Assembly: GCF_000006565.2 (NCBI RefSeq)
Contig: NC_031470.1
Span: 236,994-300,993 of the forward strand
DNA length: 64,000 bases
Direction of reading: 5' to 3'
From: Toxoplasma gondii ME49
Taxonomy: Eukaryota; Apicomplexa; Conoidasida; Eucoccidiorida; Sarcocystidae
Part shown: piece after piece, positions 23,008 through 34,400 of the stretch
Position numbering within the stretch: the first letter of the stretch is position 1
How the letters are laid out: each line of letters begins with the position of its first letter
Notes under the pieces: generated by a model
What the model was told of the DNA's origin: nothing
Seen by the model: the letters and a program-made list of their open reading frames with translations, nothing else
Databases searched by the model: none
Made by a program: the position numbers and the translations under genes

Positions 23008-23910
23008 TATATAGGAAGCAAGTCGAGGGTCACGAGACATCGATGGAGATCGGTGCAGAGGGGTGTGTGGCTGTCGCGATCGCTATGCAGAGTCGATGTT
23101 CGCAGTTCTTAACGCTGTGGGTATTAGGTTGGATGTTCGTGGCTGAAGGAGAAAGTTTCAACGCCGAGTGAAAGCGGCCGAGATCGTGACGACTGTTCCT
23201 CTTCTGAATTCCTTTCCTTGTTTGGAATGTCTTTCGCGTTTTCTCTCGCTACCATCAGTTTCCTTGCGGGGAGTTTGAGTCTTCTGGAGCAGCGAGTATG
23301 GCAGTCGGCTGAACTCGTCCGGTGGACGTTTCCGGGTCTCGGCGAGCGCCGTCTGGTGTACTCCCACCGGAACGCTTCGCGGGTGCGAGAGGCCTCGTCG
23401 ACCCCAGGTGCTTCGTGGACGTCTCGGGAAGGTGACCCGCCAACTCGGGCGCCGAAAACGAAAGGATGCCTTTCCTCTGAAGGCGCGCGTGTCTCTCCTT
23501 TTTCTTGGTCCGTGGAAAATGAGGCGCATCAGTTCGACACAGAGCCGCTGTCGCCTCTGGGGGATGGCCTACACGGCGCTCTCTTCCGCAGTCTCCACCG
23601 GCGAGTTGCCGCGAGGTTCGCGCAGCAGCAAGAGAGACAAGTGCAGCAGTTGGCGCGCCACGGCCTCCTCGTCCAAGTCTTCGGGGAAGAGGAACCGACG
23701 GCGTTTGCTGAAGGAAACCAAGACGAGGCGCAGATGCTGCCGCATGCAACTCCCCGCAGCCGGCAGGGGGTGAACCACGCCGAAAGAAAGGAGCAGCGGG
23801 CACAGGCAGAGCAGAACGACCCCAATGGAGAGGAGGTCTGCGACGAAGGAGAGGCGCAAAAGAGTCCGTGGAGACCGGAAGATGACCGGATTCTCGCCCT
23901 TCATCGGTGA
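16368..23910 (+). CDS. WD40 protein resembling TFIIIC subunit GTF3C2/Tfc6
   Basis: Exons: 16368-18644, 20176-20660, 20861-21538, 22391-22630 and 23259-23910; phases agree (0, 2, 2, 2) and the join gives 1443 residues. Residues before about 620 are charged low-complexity sequence. Then come WD-like strands: VWTLAVSEELPGG, VVLAVGVHG, GALQLWRI, FAMGILHA|GGACRSLEWLP, RVGLLAATFADDSLRIWSIP, LQLAVGSDAGRLFLFSF, REIFDLAWGPVGRFATAAAT and HLGLFVFDDG. The order and the sentence-like block RVGLLA...WSIP resemble the beta-propeller of GTF3C2, which binds B-box promoter elements of tRNA genes as part of TFIIIC. The first 30 residues are hydrophobic and odd for a nuclear protein; Met60 (16545) or an upstream exon may be the true start. 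Exon 5 could begin at 23259 or 23273. The end may be the TGA at 23908-23910, or a donor there (CATCG|GTGAGT) may lead to a further exon. Confidence 0.6.
17024..17128 (+). repeat. 18-bp coding tandem repeat (ENGERA) in TFIIIC-like gene
   Basis: About six copies of an 18-bp unit encode the hexapeptide ENGERA within the charged N-terminal half. On the opposite strand the same repeat reads as a false Leu/Cys/Ser-rich hydrophobic protein. Confidence 0.92.
19320..19555 (+). repeat. Polypurine tract in intron 1 of TFIIIC-like gene
   Basis: About 235 bases of almost pure A/G (GAGA, GAAAAAG) on the sense strand inside the 1.5-kb first intron. It is stop-poor in several frames, which explains overlapping open frames here. 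Confidence 0.85.
22801..23015. repeat. GATA tetranucleotide and (TA)n repeats in intron 4
   Basis: AGATAGATAGATA-type tetranucleotide repeats at about 22826-22882 and (TA)n at about 22964-23013, inside intron 4 of the TFIIIC-like gene. Confidence 0.9.
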
Positions 23911-24236
23911 GTAAAACAAACAGGAGAAGTTTTCAGAGAGTGCCACTGCGTCGTGGAAAAAACGCTCGGGAGAGGCGCGTCGTCTCTGAGCCGGGCAGAC
24001 TGAAAGCAGCGCTCGATGAGCGCAGACGCTTCTTCACCTATCCCGTATTTGATCGTGGAGCTCCTCCGTTCACAATGGAAGAACAGCTACTTCTCAACAA
24101 GTAGCATTCGTTTGCAGAGAGAGAGGGAGAGTTAAATGCGTAAATAAATACATAAATGAGCAGACCTAGTTCACCACACAAACACATGAAGATATGCGTG
24201 TGGATCGATGAGGGTAGGAGCAGTTTGCTGTTGTCC

Positions 24237-24276
<40 letters not shown>

Positions 24277-26549
24277 TGTGTTTGGCATCTGTTGGAAACC
24301 GGTCTTTGTTTCCTGATGCGACGAGCGCGTTTAACAACCGGGTCTTTGGTCAGGCGTATTCCTATCCCTGCGAACAAAGAAGGGGCCGAGAAAGAACTCG
24401 TAGGCCCCGGTGGATTTATCTGTCTTGCAAGGCAAGAAACGTTGTTCGAAATTTGGAAAGTCCTGAGTTTCCATAAATCACCTTTCTCTCGGGAGTATCG
24501 CCTACGAGATGAACCACTAGTGAAGATCTTCAAAGTCATCGTCTAGTGGCTTAGACACACAGCACTCGGTTGTCTGTGTCTCAAACTTAGAGTCGCGTTC
24601 AGCACCCTAGGTGCAGTCTGGTTCAGTGTCTTCGATTTGAGTATTTTACACAGTTCAGAATCGCGGGGCGTCCCTTTTGCTGGTTTCTTTGCCGCTGCAC
24701 TCAGGATTGTCAGCGTCTGTCCGTTTCGGAATCAGCGGTACTTTGGGCATCGTCCTTTGGCCATTTATGGCGGAGCAGCGGGAATTATTCATCTGCGGGT
24801 CCTACGCTAAACGACGGGCGCGGGGAAAAATCCGGAGCCTCGCAAAACGGATGCGAAATCTCTTAGACTTAACGGGGTTCATCTTCATACAAAAGGACTT
24901 TCAAATTGATGCACCTACCCAGATACCTCAGCATCAGTCAAAGGTGTCGCGAAAACCACTGCGTGTCGCACCTGAGTGCTATGTTTTAGTGTGGTTTGCG
25001 GTGTTGAAGGACCAAGCTGCAGTACGCTTAGAGGTTACTCTGGATGCATTCGAATGTTGCCGGTACTGCAGACCATGGGAGCGAAGATAACATGTAGAAA
25101 TGTACCTCCGTCCATGGAAACCTGGAGAGCTTTCACGGATTGTACTCATGAAACTTGACGAGTTGACGTAGCCAACGTATTTGGTGTCTCTACTTGGGTG
25201 TGATCGGTACGCTAGCGTGTGACGGTCTGGCTTCAGAGGACGCCTGCTTCGCTAGAAATCTTTCGATTTCTACGGCATCCCCGTTTTGCCGTTTTCTCTT
25301 CCTCAAGGTCGCTTGCGCCTTCTCAGGGTGGAGCCTGAAAACTTAAATGTCATTTTTCGTTGCGAGAATCTCCAAGAACCGCACGCGGGGGGTTGGGGCG
25401 TTGTGGCAGTCCTCGCGTTTAGGACCAGTCTTCACGACACTCCAAGGGGAAGGGTTTAAGATGTTCCACTTTCGATTTTTTGTATGTGGCAGGAGTCGAC
25501 AGAGAACGCGCGGGCCGAGTTGTTTTTGCTAGACGGCAGTGCTTGTCTTTTCCCTACTTCGCGCATGCGCTCCACAGTCCAAACCTCGGCCTTGTCTTTC
25601 AGGTTGCTGTACTTTTTCCCGCTATCCAAGCATGACTGATGCAGCGTAATTGACCTTCGCTTTTCCAGGGGATTTTTTCTGTCTTGGTGAACGACGTTTC
25701 TTCTGAACCACAGCGTTTCGTGCTATCTGGTTCTAAGCAGTGAATACCGACCTGGGATGGGACACCGCAGAGCCGCTCTGTTCCAACAGAAGCGGTGAGA
25801 AAGGTTTTCCTCGTGTGAGGCCATTTTGTGTTCCATCGAGGTCGCTTGACCGCGCATCCGTTGCTGCAGATGTCCGTTCGTCTCTTGGCATGGTGCTAAC
25901 TTCAGAGGCATTCGCGGCACACGGAACACGCACCACACACACCTACGGGAAAGCATTCGTACCGCAGAGTTATAGGAAGTCTGCAGGTACACGGAGACTG
26001 CTAGCCTTGTATCGTCGATGGACAGGACACAAGAACCGCCTTGACTTTCGTGAAGAATCACTTGACCAAGGGACGTTTCTCCACTCATCTTCACGAAGGC
26101 AAGGCTCACAAACTTCGCAACCTGTACTGTTCACAGATTCGAAAGCATATCAGACCTGTCGTGTCGAAAAGCACGGCCAGTTAGTATTAAGTCATCCATT
26201 TCAATACACAACGAAAACCGACACAAAGGCACATCCATGCACAACTCGATTCATCTGTTTCTGGGTCCTTTCGGCGCTCGCACTGAAAGCCGCCGTCGAT
26301 CGGGCAAACATGGGCTGGACGATCTCTCCGTGGTAGCATGTACATCTCATCCGGAAGAGGAAATTGTCATTTGCGTGGATGGGCGGCCGACGAAACTCTC
26401 AAAGAAGGCCGAGCTCTCGTTGACGGGGTGGAAGAGCCATGAGACCGAGACCATCTTGTCTCTCTTCCTCCGTCGTGATGGTATGCGTTTCTCCGGTTGG
26501 ACTCGTCAGGCTGATTCTCGTGGTGTTTGTCGGCTTCTCCATACGCGCT
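23911..26549. other. Spacer between convergent TFIIIC-like and Ser-rich genes
   Basis: This 2.6-kb gap should hold two 3' untranslated regions. It has a (TA)n block at about 24239-24271. A frame at 23940-24104 (ending TMEEQLLLNK) just after the TFIIIC-like stop could be a leftover terminal exon. Frames at 24677-25090 and 25740-26336 lack ATG starts and family resemblance. No gene is called. Confidence 0.5.
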
Positions 26550-28049
26550 TTATATGCCTTTTCCTGTTGTTCCTAAAAATGTCCGCAAGACAAACAGGCC
26601 ATACATAACGTTCCTGAACTCACCGTTCACAGGCGCCAGTAGCTCGCGTACCAACAGTTCAGAAATTCCAGAAGAAGTGTTCAAACCGTCGTCACAAGTC
26701 TGCGGAAAACATATGATTGTACGATGTGCAAACTTACCGGCAGAGTGCGTTCGGACCAGTGCGTAACGACACACATCCTCAAGGTACATGACGATGAAAC
26801 TGTGCAGCAGGCGCAACGTAGACAATCGAGGAAAATCTTCACTTACGTGGTCAAGGAGCTTTATGGGTTTATCTAGCAGGTATTGCTCGGTAAAAAAACT
26901 ATCAGGTTCCATTTCCTCTAATGGGGGTGCGTTCTCGAGCTGCGTGCGTCGACCGTCCTCTTCAACGAAGAAATAAATGAACTGGCCGTCTCTCTCCTCG
27001 ACAATGACGTCTCCTGGCATCTCCCTCGATACTTCGAAACCCGCACTGTCGTTGGTAGCTGAACTCTGACTGTCTGTTGAAACGGTCGGCGCCGTCGTAG
27101 TCGACGTTGTCGTCCGCGCCGATCCATTGGAGAATCCCGAGTTAGGTGAAGCAGGAGCGGCTGTGTGAGTCGCTGTGGTCGACCCCTCCCTCCGCCTGGA
27201 CATGCTTCCCCTGCCGCGAGCCGTAGTCTCACCAGTTGGCGTTGACCGCACCCCTGAGTCGGTGAGAGATTCAAACGCTCCCACCTCGCTGTTGAATGGC
27301 CTGGGTGCATAGGTGGAAACAAAGTCGCCGTTGTCGTCCGCTTCATGGAAAACCGTAAACGGCGAAGAGCCGGATATGGTCCCTGGTGCGATCACGGGAA
27401 TGGCTGTTCCTCTGGAGGAGCCGCTCCGGTGAGGAGTATAGGAAAATTGAAAGTCGCTGTTAACAACGGAGGAGGAACCACTCGCGGGAACAAATGCGTC
27501 AGTGCTGCTGACGATAGACGCCGACGGAATATCGTTCGACAACACGAAGGAACTCCTGTTTCTTCCCCGTCGCCCGCTGCCTCCGACAGCGTAGCTATCT
27601 GAGGCGGCGATGCTGGATCCCGTGAAGCTACTTGGGAAATAGGTGCTGCCAGGTGTGGAACTCAAAGTTTGGTAGGACCCCACCTCTGAGTCACTTACAG
27701 GAATCGAAAATGAGCCAAAACTGCTGTATGAAGACGATGACGGGCTTCGGAATGTGTGCGGCTCGTATGTTGAGGGACCGGACGGGTAGAAGAAAGTGCT
27801 ATCGGCACTGACAGGCGAGTAAGAGCTGATTCCACTGCTCGAGCCGAACGTTGTGTAAGGCGTTGTCGATGAAATCACTGCACTCCCCCGGAAAGGTGTG
27901 TGACTGCTACTGCTGGTAATGAATGAAGAGGAAGAAACCGAGGCTCCTCGGTGTCGGAAGCTCCGCTGAGCCCATGCACCATTCTGCAATTGCTGACCCG
28001 GGAAAAGCGCCAACGAGAAGAAAACAAGGCAATACATGTGCTTCTCCAT
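26550..28049 (-). CDS. Ser-rich secreted protein of unknown function
   Basis: The ATG at 28049 opens a protein with a clear signal peptide (MYCLVFFSLALFPGQQLQNG, cleavage probably after AWA). An ORF reads further upstream, but the signal peptide decides the start. About 330 residues of Ser/Thr/Gly/Pro/Tyr-rich, disorder-prone sequence with little Lys follow, including a possible basic processing site RRGRNR. Next is an acidic block (GDVIVEERDGQFIYFFVEED). The frame is open to a TAA at 26550 (499 residues). Strong splice signals, CAC|GTAAGT at 26847/26846 and GTTTTCCGCAG before 26699, bracket a 147-base segment that is a multiple of three without stops; removing it gives 450 residues. The spliced form looks more likely. 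Possible roles include a dense-granule or parasitophorous-vacuole protein or a cyst/oocyst wall component; this is inference. No transmembrane segment follows the signal. Confidence 0.68.
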   Translation of the reverse strand: MEKHMYCLVFFSLALFPGQQLQNGAWAQRSFRHRGASVSSSSFITSSSSHTPFRGSAVISSTTPYTTFGSSSGISSYSPVSADSTFFYPSGPSTYEPHTFRSPSSSSYSSFGSFSIPVSDSEVGSYQTLSSTPGSTYFPSSFTGSSIAASDSYAVGGSGRRGRNRSSFVLSNDIPSASIVSSTDAFVPASGSSSVVNSDFQFSYTPHRSGSSRGTAIPVIAPGTISGSSPFTVFHEADDNGDFVSTYAPRPFNSEVGAFESLTDSGVRSTPTGETTARGRGSMSRRREGSTTATHTAAPASPNSGFSNGSARTTTSTTTAPTVSTDSQSSATNDSAGFEVSREMPGDVIVEERDGQFIYFFVEEDGRRTQLENAPPLEEMEPDSFFTEQYLLDKPIKLLDHVSEDFPRLSTLRLLHSFIVMYLEDVCRYALVRTHSAGKFAHRTIICFPQTCDDGLNTSSGISELLVRELLAPVNGEFRNVMYGLFVLRTFLGTTGKGI

Positions 28050-29067
28050 GATGTAAACAGGCAGGCAAGACACTCGAGATGAGGCACGCTGCCGCTGTAG
28101 GCAACGAAGCAAAAGTGTTGCGGTAGGGAAATCGGTGTCTGAAACTAGCGGCTTACGCTCTAAAATCGGCTCTGTGTTTCTCGATCTTGACGCAGTCCTG
28201 CCGTGTCTCACAGACACCGTAACAAGACGGGTTGCAGTTCTGGTGGTTTCTCGTTCATTTATAACCAGGAACAGCATTCCCGGTGACTTGTCACCATGTG
28301 TATTCAGAACGAGTTCCTCTTTCTCGGTGACGTATGACACCAAACACAAGATTGCAGAGCACCTTATCAACAGCTGTTGTTGACTGTCAAGAACGCTTTT
28401 GCAGCCTATAGCAGCTGCAACTAGTGAGCCTGTATTTGGCATGTCAGTTGGCAGTGTGCCCGCATGCTACTACTCAACGCGTCGGGTACAAGCCGAAAAG
28501 AAGGCTGCGCACAAGTCTGCACCCACTGGCATTGCAAAAATTAAATCTAGATACCAATGTGGTTCAATCTCGTCAGGTTCTTTTGACTTCTATTTGTGCG
28601 CCCATCACATCTTAAGAAAGAAGTCCACTGTTACCCTGCAGTCGGTCGGGCGCCGCTTGTACCTAGTTTATGCGGACTGCTTCCTATACAAGTGAACGAT
28701 GAGTTTGAGATCTGTTGTGACCAAGGCGGTGTTCAGTACAGAATGACCTTCTTAGAGAAACAATCCTGGGTGTGAACCACGCTGCCGGTGACCGTCCCGC
28801 TCTCAAATCACGGGTACTTGTTTCCCAGACAGGGTTTAACCATTGTGATGAAGTTTAGTCTTAGCTACGACAGAGCTCACTGGAACGAAGAGTGTCTGAA
28901 TGAATGAAAGCCACCACAGTACCTCAGAAGAGGAACGTCATAGCAAACACACCCAGGAATAGCTAGCAGCAGCTCGTTCTAGACTCCTTATATCTCTGGC
29001 GTTGCCTCCAGAGCGATGAGGTCTCCTGGAGATACATAATCTCCGCGCTCCTGACAAGGCGTGTCTG
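28050..29067. other. Spacer between two minus-strand secreted-protein genes
   Basis: About 1 kb. It should contain the promoter of the Ser-rich gene and the 3' end of the next gene. On the minus strand at about 28980-29082 a 31-codon frame (GDYVSPGDLIALEATPEI at its end) follows a good acceptor and may be a third exon of the upstream gene. No other gene is seen. Confidence 0.45.
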
Positions 29068-30072
29068 TCAGCAGCCCTCTCGGCTGAACAAACATGAAAG
29101 GTAATCGCCTACCAGCGCTAACACTGACTTCTCTAGGTCCCCACGGAGTTTGTGTGCTTCAGTGGATTCGTCTTGGAGAAGCATGGTTATGGGAGACATT
29201 TCAACTGTGTCTATTCCCCTGTTCGTGAAGTGTTCCGGAGTAGCTAGCGTCGTCTTGTATGTGGGTCCGTAACGAGTTAAGAAAGGTGGGCTGCACGACC
29301 CGTTGCTACAAGCTTCCACAAAGAAACAAGACGAAGTCTTCTATCTTACTTCCGGAGATAGTCCCGCAGTCTCCCCTTTTCCTGCGGAATGTTGGGGATC
29401 TGAGCAAAAGTCATCTATTAGCAGTTTACATGATAACGCTCGTGCAGACGCATACCTCGTACGCGTACAACGTGTCAAGGTTTGCAGCAAGATTGCGCCT
29501 CGCATCTCGAATCTGTGACAGGGCGTTTAGTTAGCTACTGCTGCCGTAAATGCTATATTCATGTATTTCACTTGTGCCAGTTCTTCCTCATTTTCGTCTA
29601 TTCCTGCAAAAACCAAGTAGCAGAAGAAACAAAACACCTAATTGTAAATGCGTTTCGTACTTTCCTGCGCTATGTCTGGACAACCCGAAGAGTGTGTGTC
29701 AACCCCAAGAAGTGTTCATGTGATCACCTTACCAATGAATGGCGTCGCCGTGCTTTGGGAAATAGAGTCATCGAACTTCGCTTTTGACAGGTGAATCGCC
29801 CTATAGATTCAGAAAGTCGTAGCTCTACGGTTTTGAGTGGTGCGTTGCACTTACAGTTGTGGCGCTTGTGTAACACGAGCGATCTGGCCGGCGGATGTGT
29901 TGTAAGGCGACCGACCGACCAGCGACATCAGCAGACTGTTCAGAGCCTGACCAGTCGGCCCCTGTGATTCGCGCCCTCTCACAGTTAGACCAGTGACGCT
30001 TTCGGCAATTGTGCCACCAGCACAGACCAGGAAAACTAACGTAACTAGCATCATTTTGCCCCCAATTTTCAT
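29068..30072 (-). CDS. Small secreted protein of unknown function
   Basis: Exon 1 is 29855-30072, starting MKIGGKMMLVTLVFLVCAGG, a typical signal peptide with predicted cleavage near TIAES. It ends CAACT then a perfect GTAAGT. Exon 2 is 29068-29290; the acceptor TCGTGCAG restores phase 2 exactly and gives PPFLTRYGPTYKTTLATPEH and onward, ending TGA. The product has 146 residues (about 120 mature), with no further membrane helix. Alternatively CTG|GTAGGC at 29113/29112 may splice to an acceptor (ATGTTTGTTCAG) only 29 bases on, replacing the last residues by a 31-residue tail ending in TAA. I do not recognise the family. Its neighbour downstream on the same strand is also secreted. It is divergent from ClpB. 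Confidence 0.55.
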
Positions 30073-31483
30073 AATCCACAAAAAGCCAGAGAGCGACACT
30101 GTCGCTAGGATTACCGCGGGAGACACACACCGCTCTCTGCACCTGTTCATGTCCGTACATACAGCCGGTGTGCATCCTACGGGGTTCGAACATTTTCACG
30201 AAGAATCACTCCTGAAAGAACATTCGATGAAGATACTTCGACAACCTCTGCAGGTGCACTGACAGATTTTACCGAGACACCGCGATAGCACCGACTGTAG
30301 CAACGGAGCTCGATAGCACTGTGGGTGATAATGCTCAATGATTGATTGGCACATGCCTCCTCTAAACGATTGCACAGATCTCGACGAGTTCTTTCTACAG
30401 GAGTCTAACGTAAAAACTAGTACTCGAATGTGAGACCATGGGAGCACCTTGTGTACTGATCGACGTTCTGACGTTGAACTAGCTTCGGTGAAACGCCTTG
30501 CTCATGACCAGGCGAAGCGCACACCTGTGTTTCCCCTATCCTGCCCTTCTGAAGAAGACACAGCGGAAGAAACGCAAGGATCGAGGATCGGAGAAATTAC
30601 GGCAAGATGCCAGCGTTGAACTGCGCCTCAGTGAAGCATAGGTGTTTTCATGCGCACCAGGCGATAAGTTTTGGCGTTCGGGGGTTTGCGCCCGTATAAA
30701 CGGCTGCTAGCGCCTCGAAGTCTCATTGCATGGTTTGTGACACTTTGTGGACTGGAGACGCCCAAGCACGCGCAATCGTGTAAGCCACGAAAAGGGTCAT
30801 TCTGCCTCCGTTCGTGAGCGACCTATGGGTGGTCAGAACCCTATCACACGAGTTAAGTTATTTAGCTTGTTTTTTCGCCGCATGGTGCGCCACAAAGCTC
30901 TCCTCGCCATTCGGCCAAATGTGCGCAAAAACAGTGTTGCCCGTCCTGTTTTAAGTCCATGTCTAAAAAAGCACACCGTCATCGCTGCCCTCGCTCATTC
31001 CCTGAAAAATGCTACGTAATATGGAGCCAGTGTGCCTTCTTTCTGGTGTTGGTTCCGTCGCGAGGTCAATGGGTGGTGTCAGGTGCTGGTGTCCTGGTTG
31101 CTGACTGTCTGTGTCTTCTTCCGGAGACGCGGCACCGGTTGCGACTGTGCGGGTACCTCAAGTTTTCGCGGCGCACGACTGTGCGCAGGGAGAGAAATCG
31201 AGTGTGCGCATGAACTGTGAGCAACCGCTCCTGTCTCCTAATTCCTTGCCCGCGTCGTTCTGAATCTCAGCGTCGTAGACCTTCGTGTTTCATAGTTCCG
31301 TCTAACCACGTGTTCCTGTGAGATTCGTCTGCCATCGATGAGGCCGCATTTCCCACGTGCGAATCCGTCGAAACCAGTTATCGAGTTCCGTCTCCGACAA
31401 GACCTGCATGCCTTGCCAGTCCCGCCATCTGCTCCATTCTGGTCATCATCCAAAAGTATCTTTCTGATGTAACCTCCCCTCGG
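30073..31483. promoter_or_regulatory. Bidirectional upstream region of the secreted-protein gene and ClpB
   Basis: 1.4 kb between divergent start codons at 30072 and 31484. It must contain both promoters. No microsatellite and no convincing open frame are present, and I cannot point to a specific element. Confidence 0.45.
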
Positions 31484-34400
31484 ATGCAGCGTAGTTGTCT
31501 ACAAATTTCTGGGTGTTCGGCGTTGTACTTGCCAATGGCGTGGCCACGGGGCCTCAGCGGCCCACCCCGTGGCAGAAGTCGGCGCTTAACTCCCCGCGGG
31601 CGTCTGCTCTTTCTACGGGGTGCCCTCCTCGTTGCCTTGGTCCAGCAGACGGTGGGTCACACCATCGAACTCTCCACACAGGCAACTTCAGTCTTCGGGT
31701 TCATCCCTTCTGGCATTCCAGGTGAGCCTTCAGTTTCCAGGAGTTATCCAACGCGCGTAAGATGGTGGGTTCTGCCATCGTCATGACCGCCTTCGTGTGC
31801 CGTTGCCGGTCACTTCTGCGTCCCCTCGTGCATCCATAGCGTTCTCTTCTGGATCCCGATCACGGGAAACTGCGTCATTTCTGACACCCACTCTGGAATG
31901 GCGCTGACCGCAAACCACTGTCGACTCGTTTGTCCGGTGGTGGCAGTTAGAGTTTGACGCAGACAATCGATCAACTGCGCAGATGGCCAATATCAACCTT
32001 GGATTGTCTCACCCTGTGCAGCTGGTCACCGGTCGTCGATCAAGGCGCGGTTCTGCTCTTCTGTTGGTCGCGCTTCTCCGCTCCGCACCGTCACTTGCTC
32101 GAAGCCGCAAACCGCTTCGTGGTACAACAATCTTCTCTATCGCTTCAACTTGCCTCATGTGGTCGAGGAACCAAGCAGATCCACGGAGCTGCGCATGGCC
32201 GAGGACGGTCTCGTGCTGAATTCAGAAGACTACACTGAAAAGGCTTGGGAGGCGATGGGCGCTCTAGGCGAACTCGCGGACAAACTCGAGTCTGGATACG
32301 TTGAGGCGGAAATGCTCCTCAAAGGTGAGACGAAAAAACACTCTCGCGGGTGACGCGAAGGCCAGCGCTGCCACGTTCTACACGCGTTGTCAGTAACAAA
32401 CCGAAGAGGTATCCTCCCAGGCACTAGTGTTCGTCCGCCAGTTCTACACCAATAATCTTGACTCTGTTCTGCTAACATAACATAACTAGAATCCGTTTCT
32501 TCGGGAGCGACCAGCGTCGGAGAGCCGTACTAGAAGTCGCGGGGGGGGGCTGCCGAGACCGCGAGAGGAAACGTCCGTGGAGATCAAACTTTCAGATAAA
32601 CTTGATGTCGGTCCATTTGCAGTGACATTGCAGTGGCTCCGAGTTGTCTGTGGACACACAGCTGTGTATGCATCTGCTTCAGCATGTAAGGGAGTTCTCC
32701 GGTGGCTTCATGGACCGGAGTTTAAGTTCTACTGTCTATCTGTTCACCAAGTTTAGTGCATTTAAGTGGTGTCCATCGTTTTTATTTGAAAGGCGGCATC
32801 TGTAGCAGCAACGCTGCAAGAATATTCACTTGGTAGATTCGAGAACGGAGCGACACGTCCGCGGGGACGATGTTTCTCTTAACTCTTCTTCAGCTCTCTT
32901 GGATGACGGACCGGATGGTCTCGCGACACAAATCTTTTCGAAAGCCGGAGCAGATGTACCCAAAATGCAGGAAGAACTCAACCGCCACCTGAAGACGCAG
33001 CCGCGAATGACAATGGGTTTTTCTGACCAGAAAGTTCTCGGTCGAGGACTGCAAAACGTCCTCACTGCTGCCCAGCGGTACAAACGCGAGTTCAAGGTTC
33101 GTCGTTACCACGAACAAGACTCCTCACGAGTTTCCAGAACGAAAGCCACGATGGCGTGTGCGACTCCAGGGGAAAAGGAACTACGCCTTCCACTCAGCAC
33201 TGAGGGTCTGTAGCCAGGTTCTTGGTCAGACGTACTACCTGAGTTCGGTGAAGATCAGGTGGAGACCGTGTGTTGCCTTTCCATTGAAACAATGGTGCAA
33301 ATACATGCCACAGACAAAAAGTGCAGCGTTCACGCTCAGGGATTCAGTGTCCCGGACTCCTTCGCGCTTCTCTTTTGGCTCCACAGTTTAATCACAACTG
33401 TTGTTTATCGGGAGGAGAGTTGACATAATCCAGTGACAGACTTCTGTAGACAGTCGACGTTCGAACGTCACTGCAGGACGAGATCGTCGCGGACAGATGG
33501 GAACCGTTTCTGAGGTGGAGGTGGTAAGGGAGACCGCCCTTCTCTCTGTGCCTCACTGCCACTTGCCTGATATTCGGCAACCTCTCTGTGACTTTTAGCA
33601 TGGACGCTTTTCTGCTTTCTACGTGCTTGTCAACAGGACCAGTACTTGAGCGTGGAACATCTCGTCTTGGCTCTCGCAGCCGAGGACACCAAATTCACCA
33701 GGCCTTTTCTCACTCGGGGAAACGTCTCCTTCAACAAGCTGCGGAGTGCTGTCGAAGACATTCGCGGCAAGAAGAAGGTCACGTCGAAGAACCCCGAACT
33801 CGTGAGCGAGCGTATCTGAGCCTTTACGGTTTACATCTCCTCGAGATGTGAACTTGGTGTCCGACTTGTATACAATTTCCAGAAAAAGTTGCACCGAGAA
33901 CGTAACCGATGTGGAATAGCGTTGATGTCGTAGGATGTTGAAAGCCAGCACTTCAGCTATGCTAAGAAGTCCAGAGTCGGTCTACACTTACTGGTACATA
34001 TTTCAGTCGTGTTAGTGTCGGTGCTACCTTGAGGTTCTCAGACCTTCCAGCCTTCCCAAGAGGAAAACAATGAACGTAGATCTTGTGTCGCACTATTCCG
34101 GCATTCGCCCGCTCCATGCATCTTAACTCTGCAGTGCAGAAGTTTCCGACAAAGGTTGACCCAGTCCCCCCCAAAGTGCCCTTATTTCGACAAAAGGGAA
34201 TTTGAATCCTCAGGACCTCTCGTATCTGCAGCAGTCGCCTGCGCGACATGTTCCTTTTTTCTTTTTCCTCTCGTCAAATTCCAGAGGAAAAACTCACCAC
34301 TTGGTTTTTGGGTTCGTTGCGTACAGTGTGTCTTTTGAATTCAATAGTGGTCTGTGTTAGACGCAGTGGCGTGTCTCTCACAAATCGGCCTCCTGTTCTT

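Noticed and set aside
24677..25090. 137-codon plus-strand frame
   Set aside because: No ATG start, no family resemblance, and it lies where a 3' untranslated region is expected.
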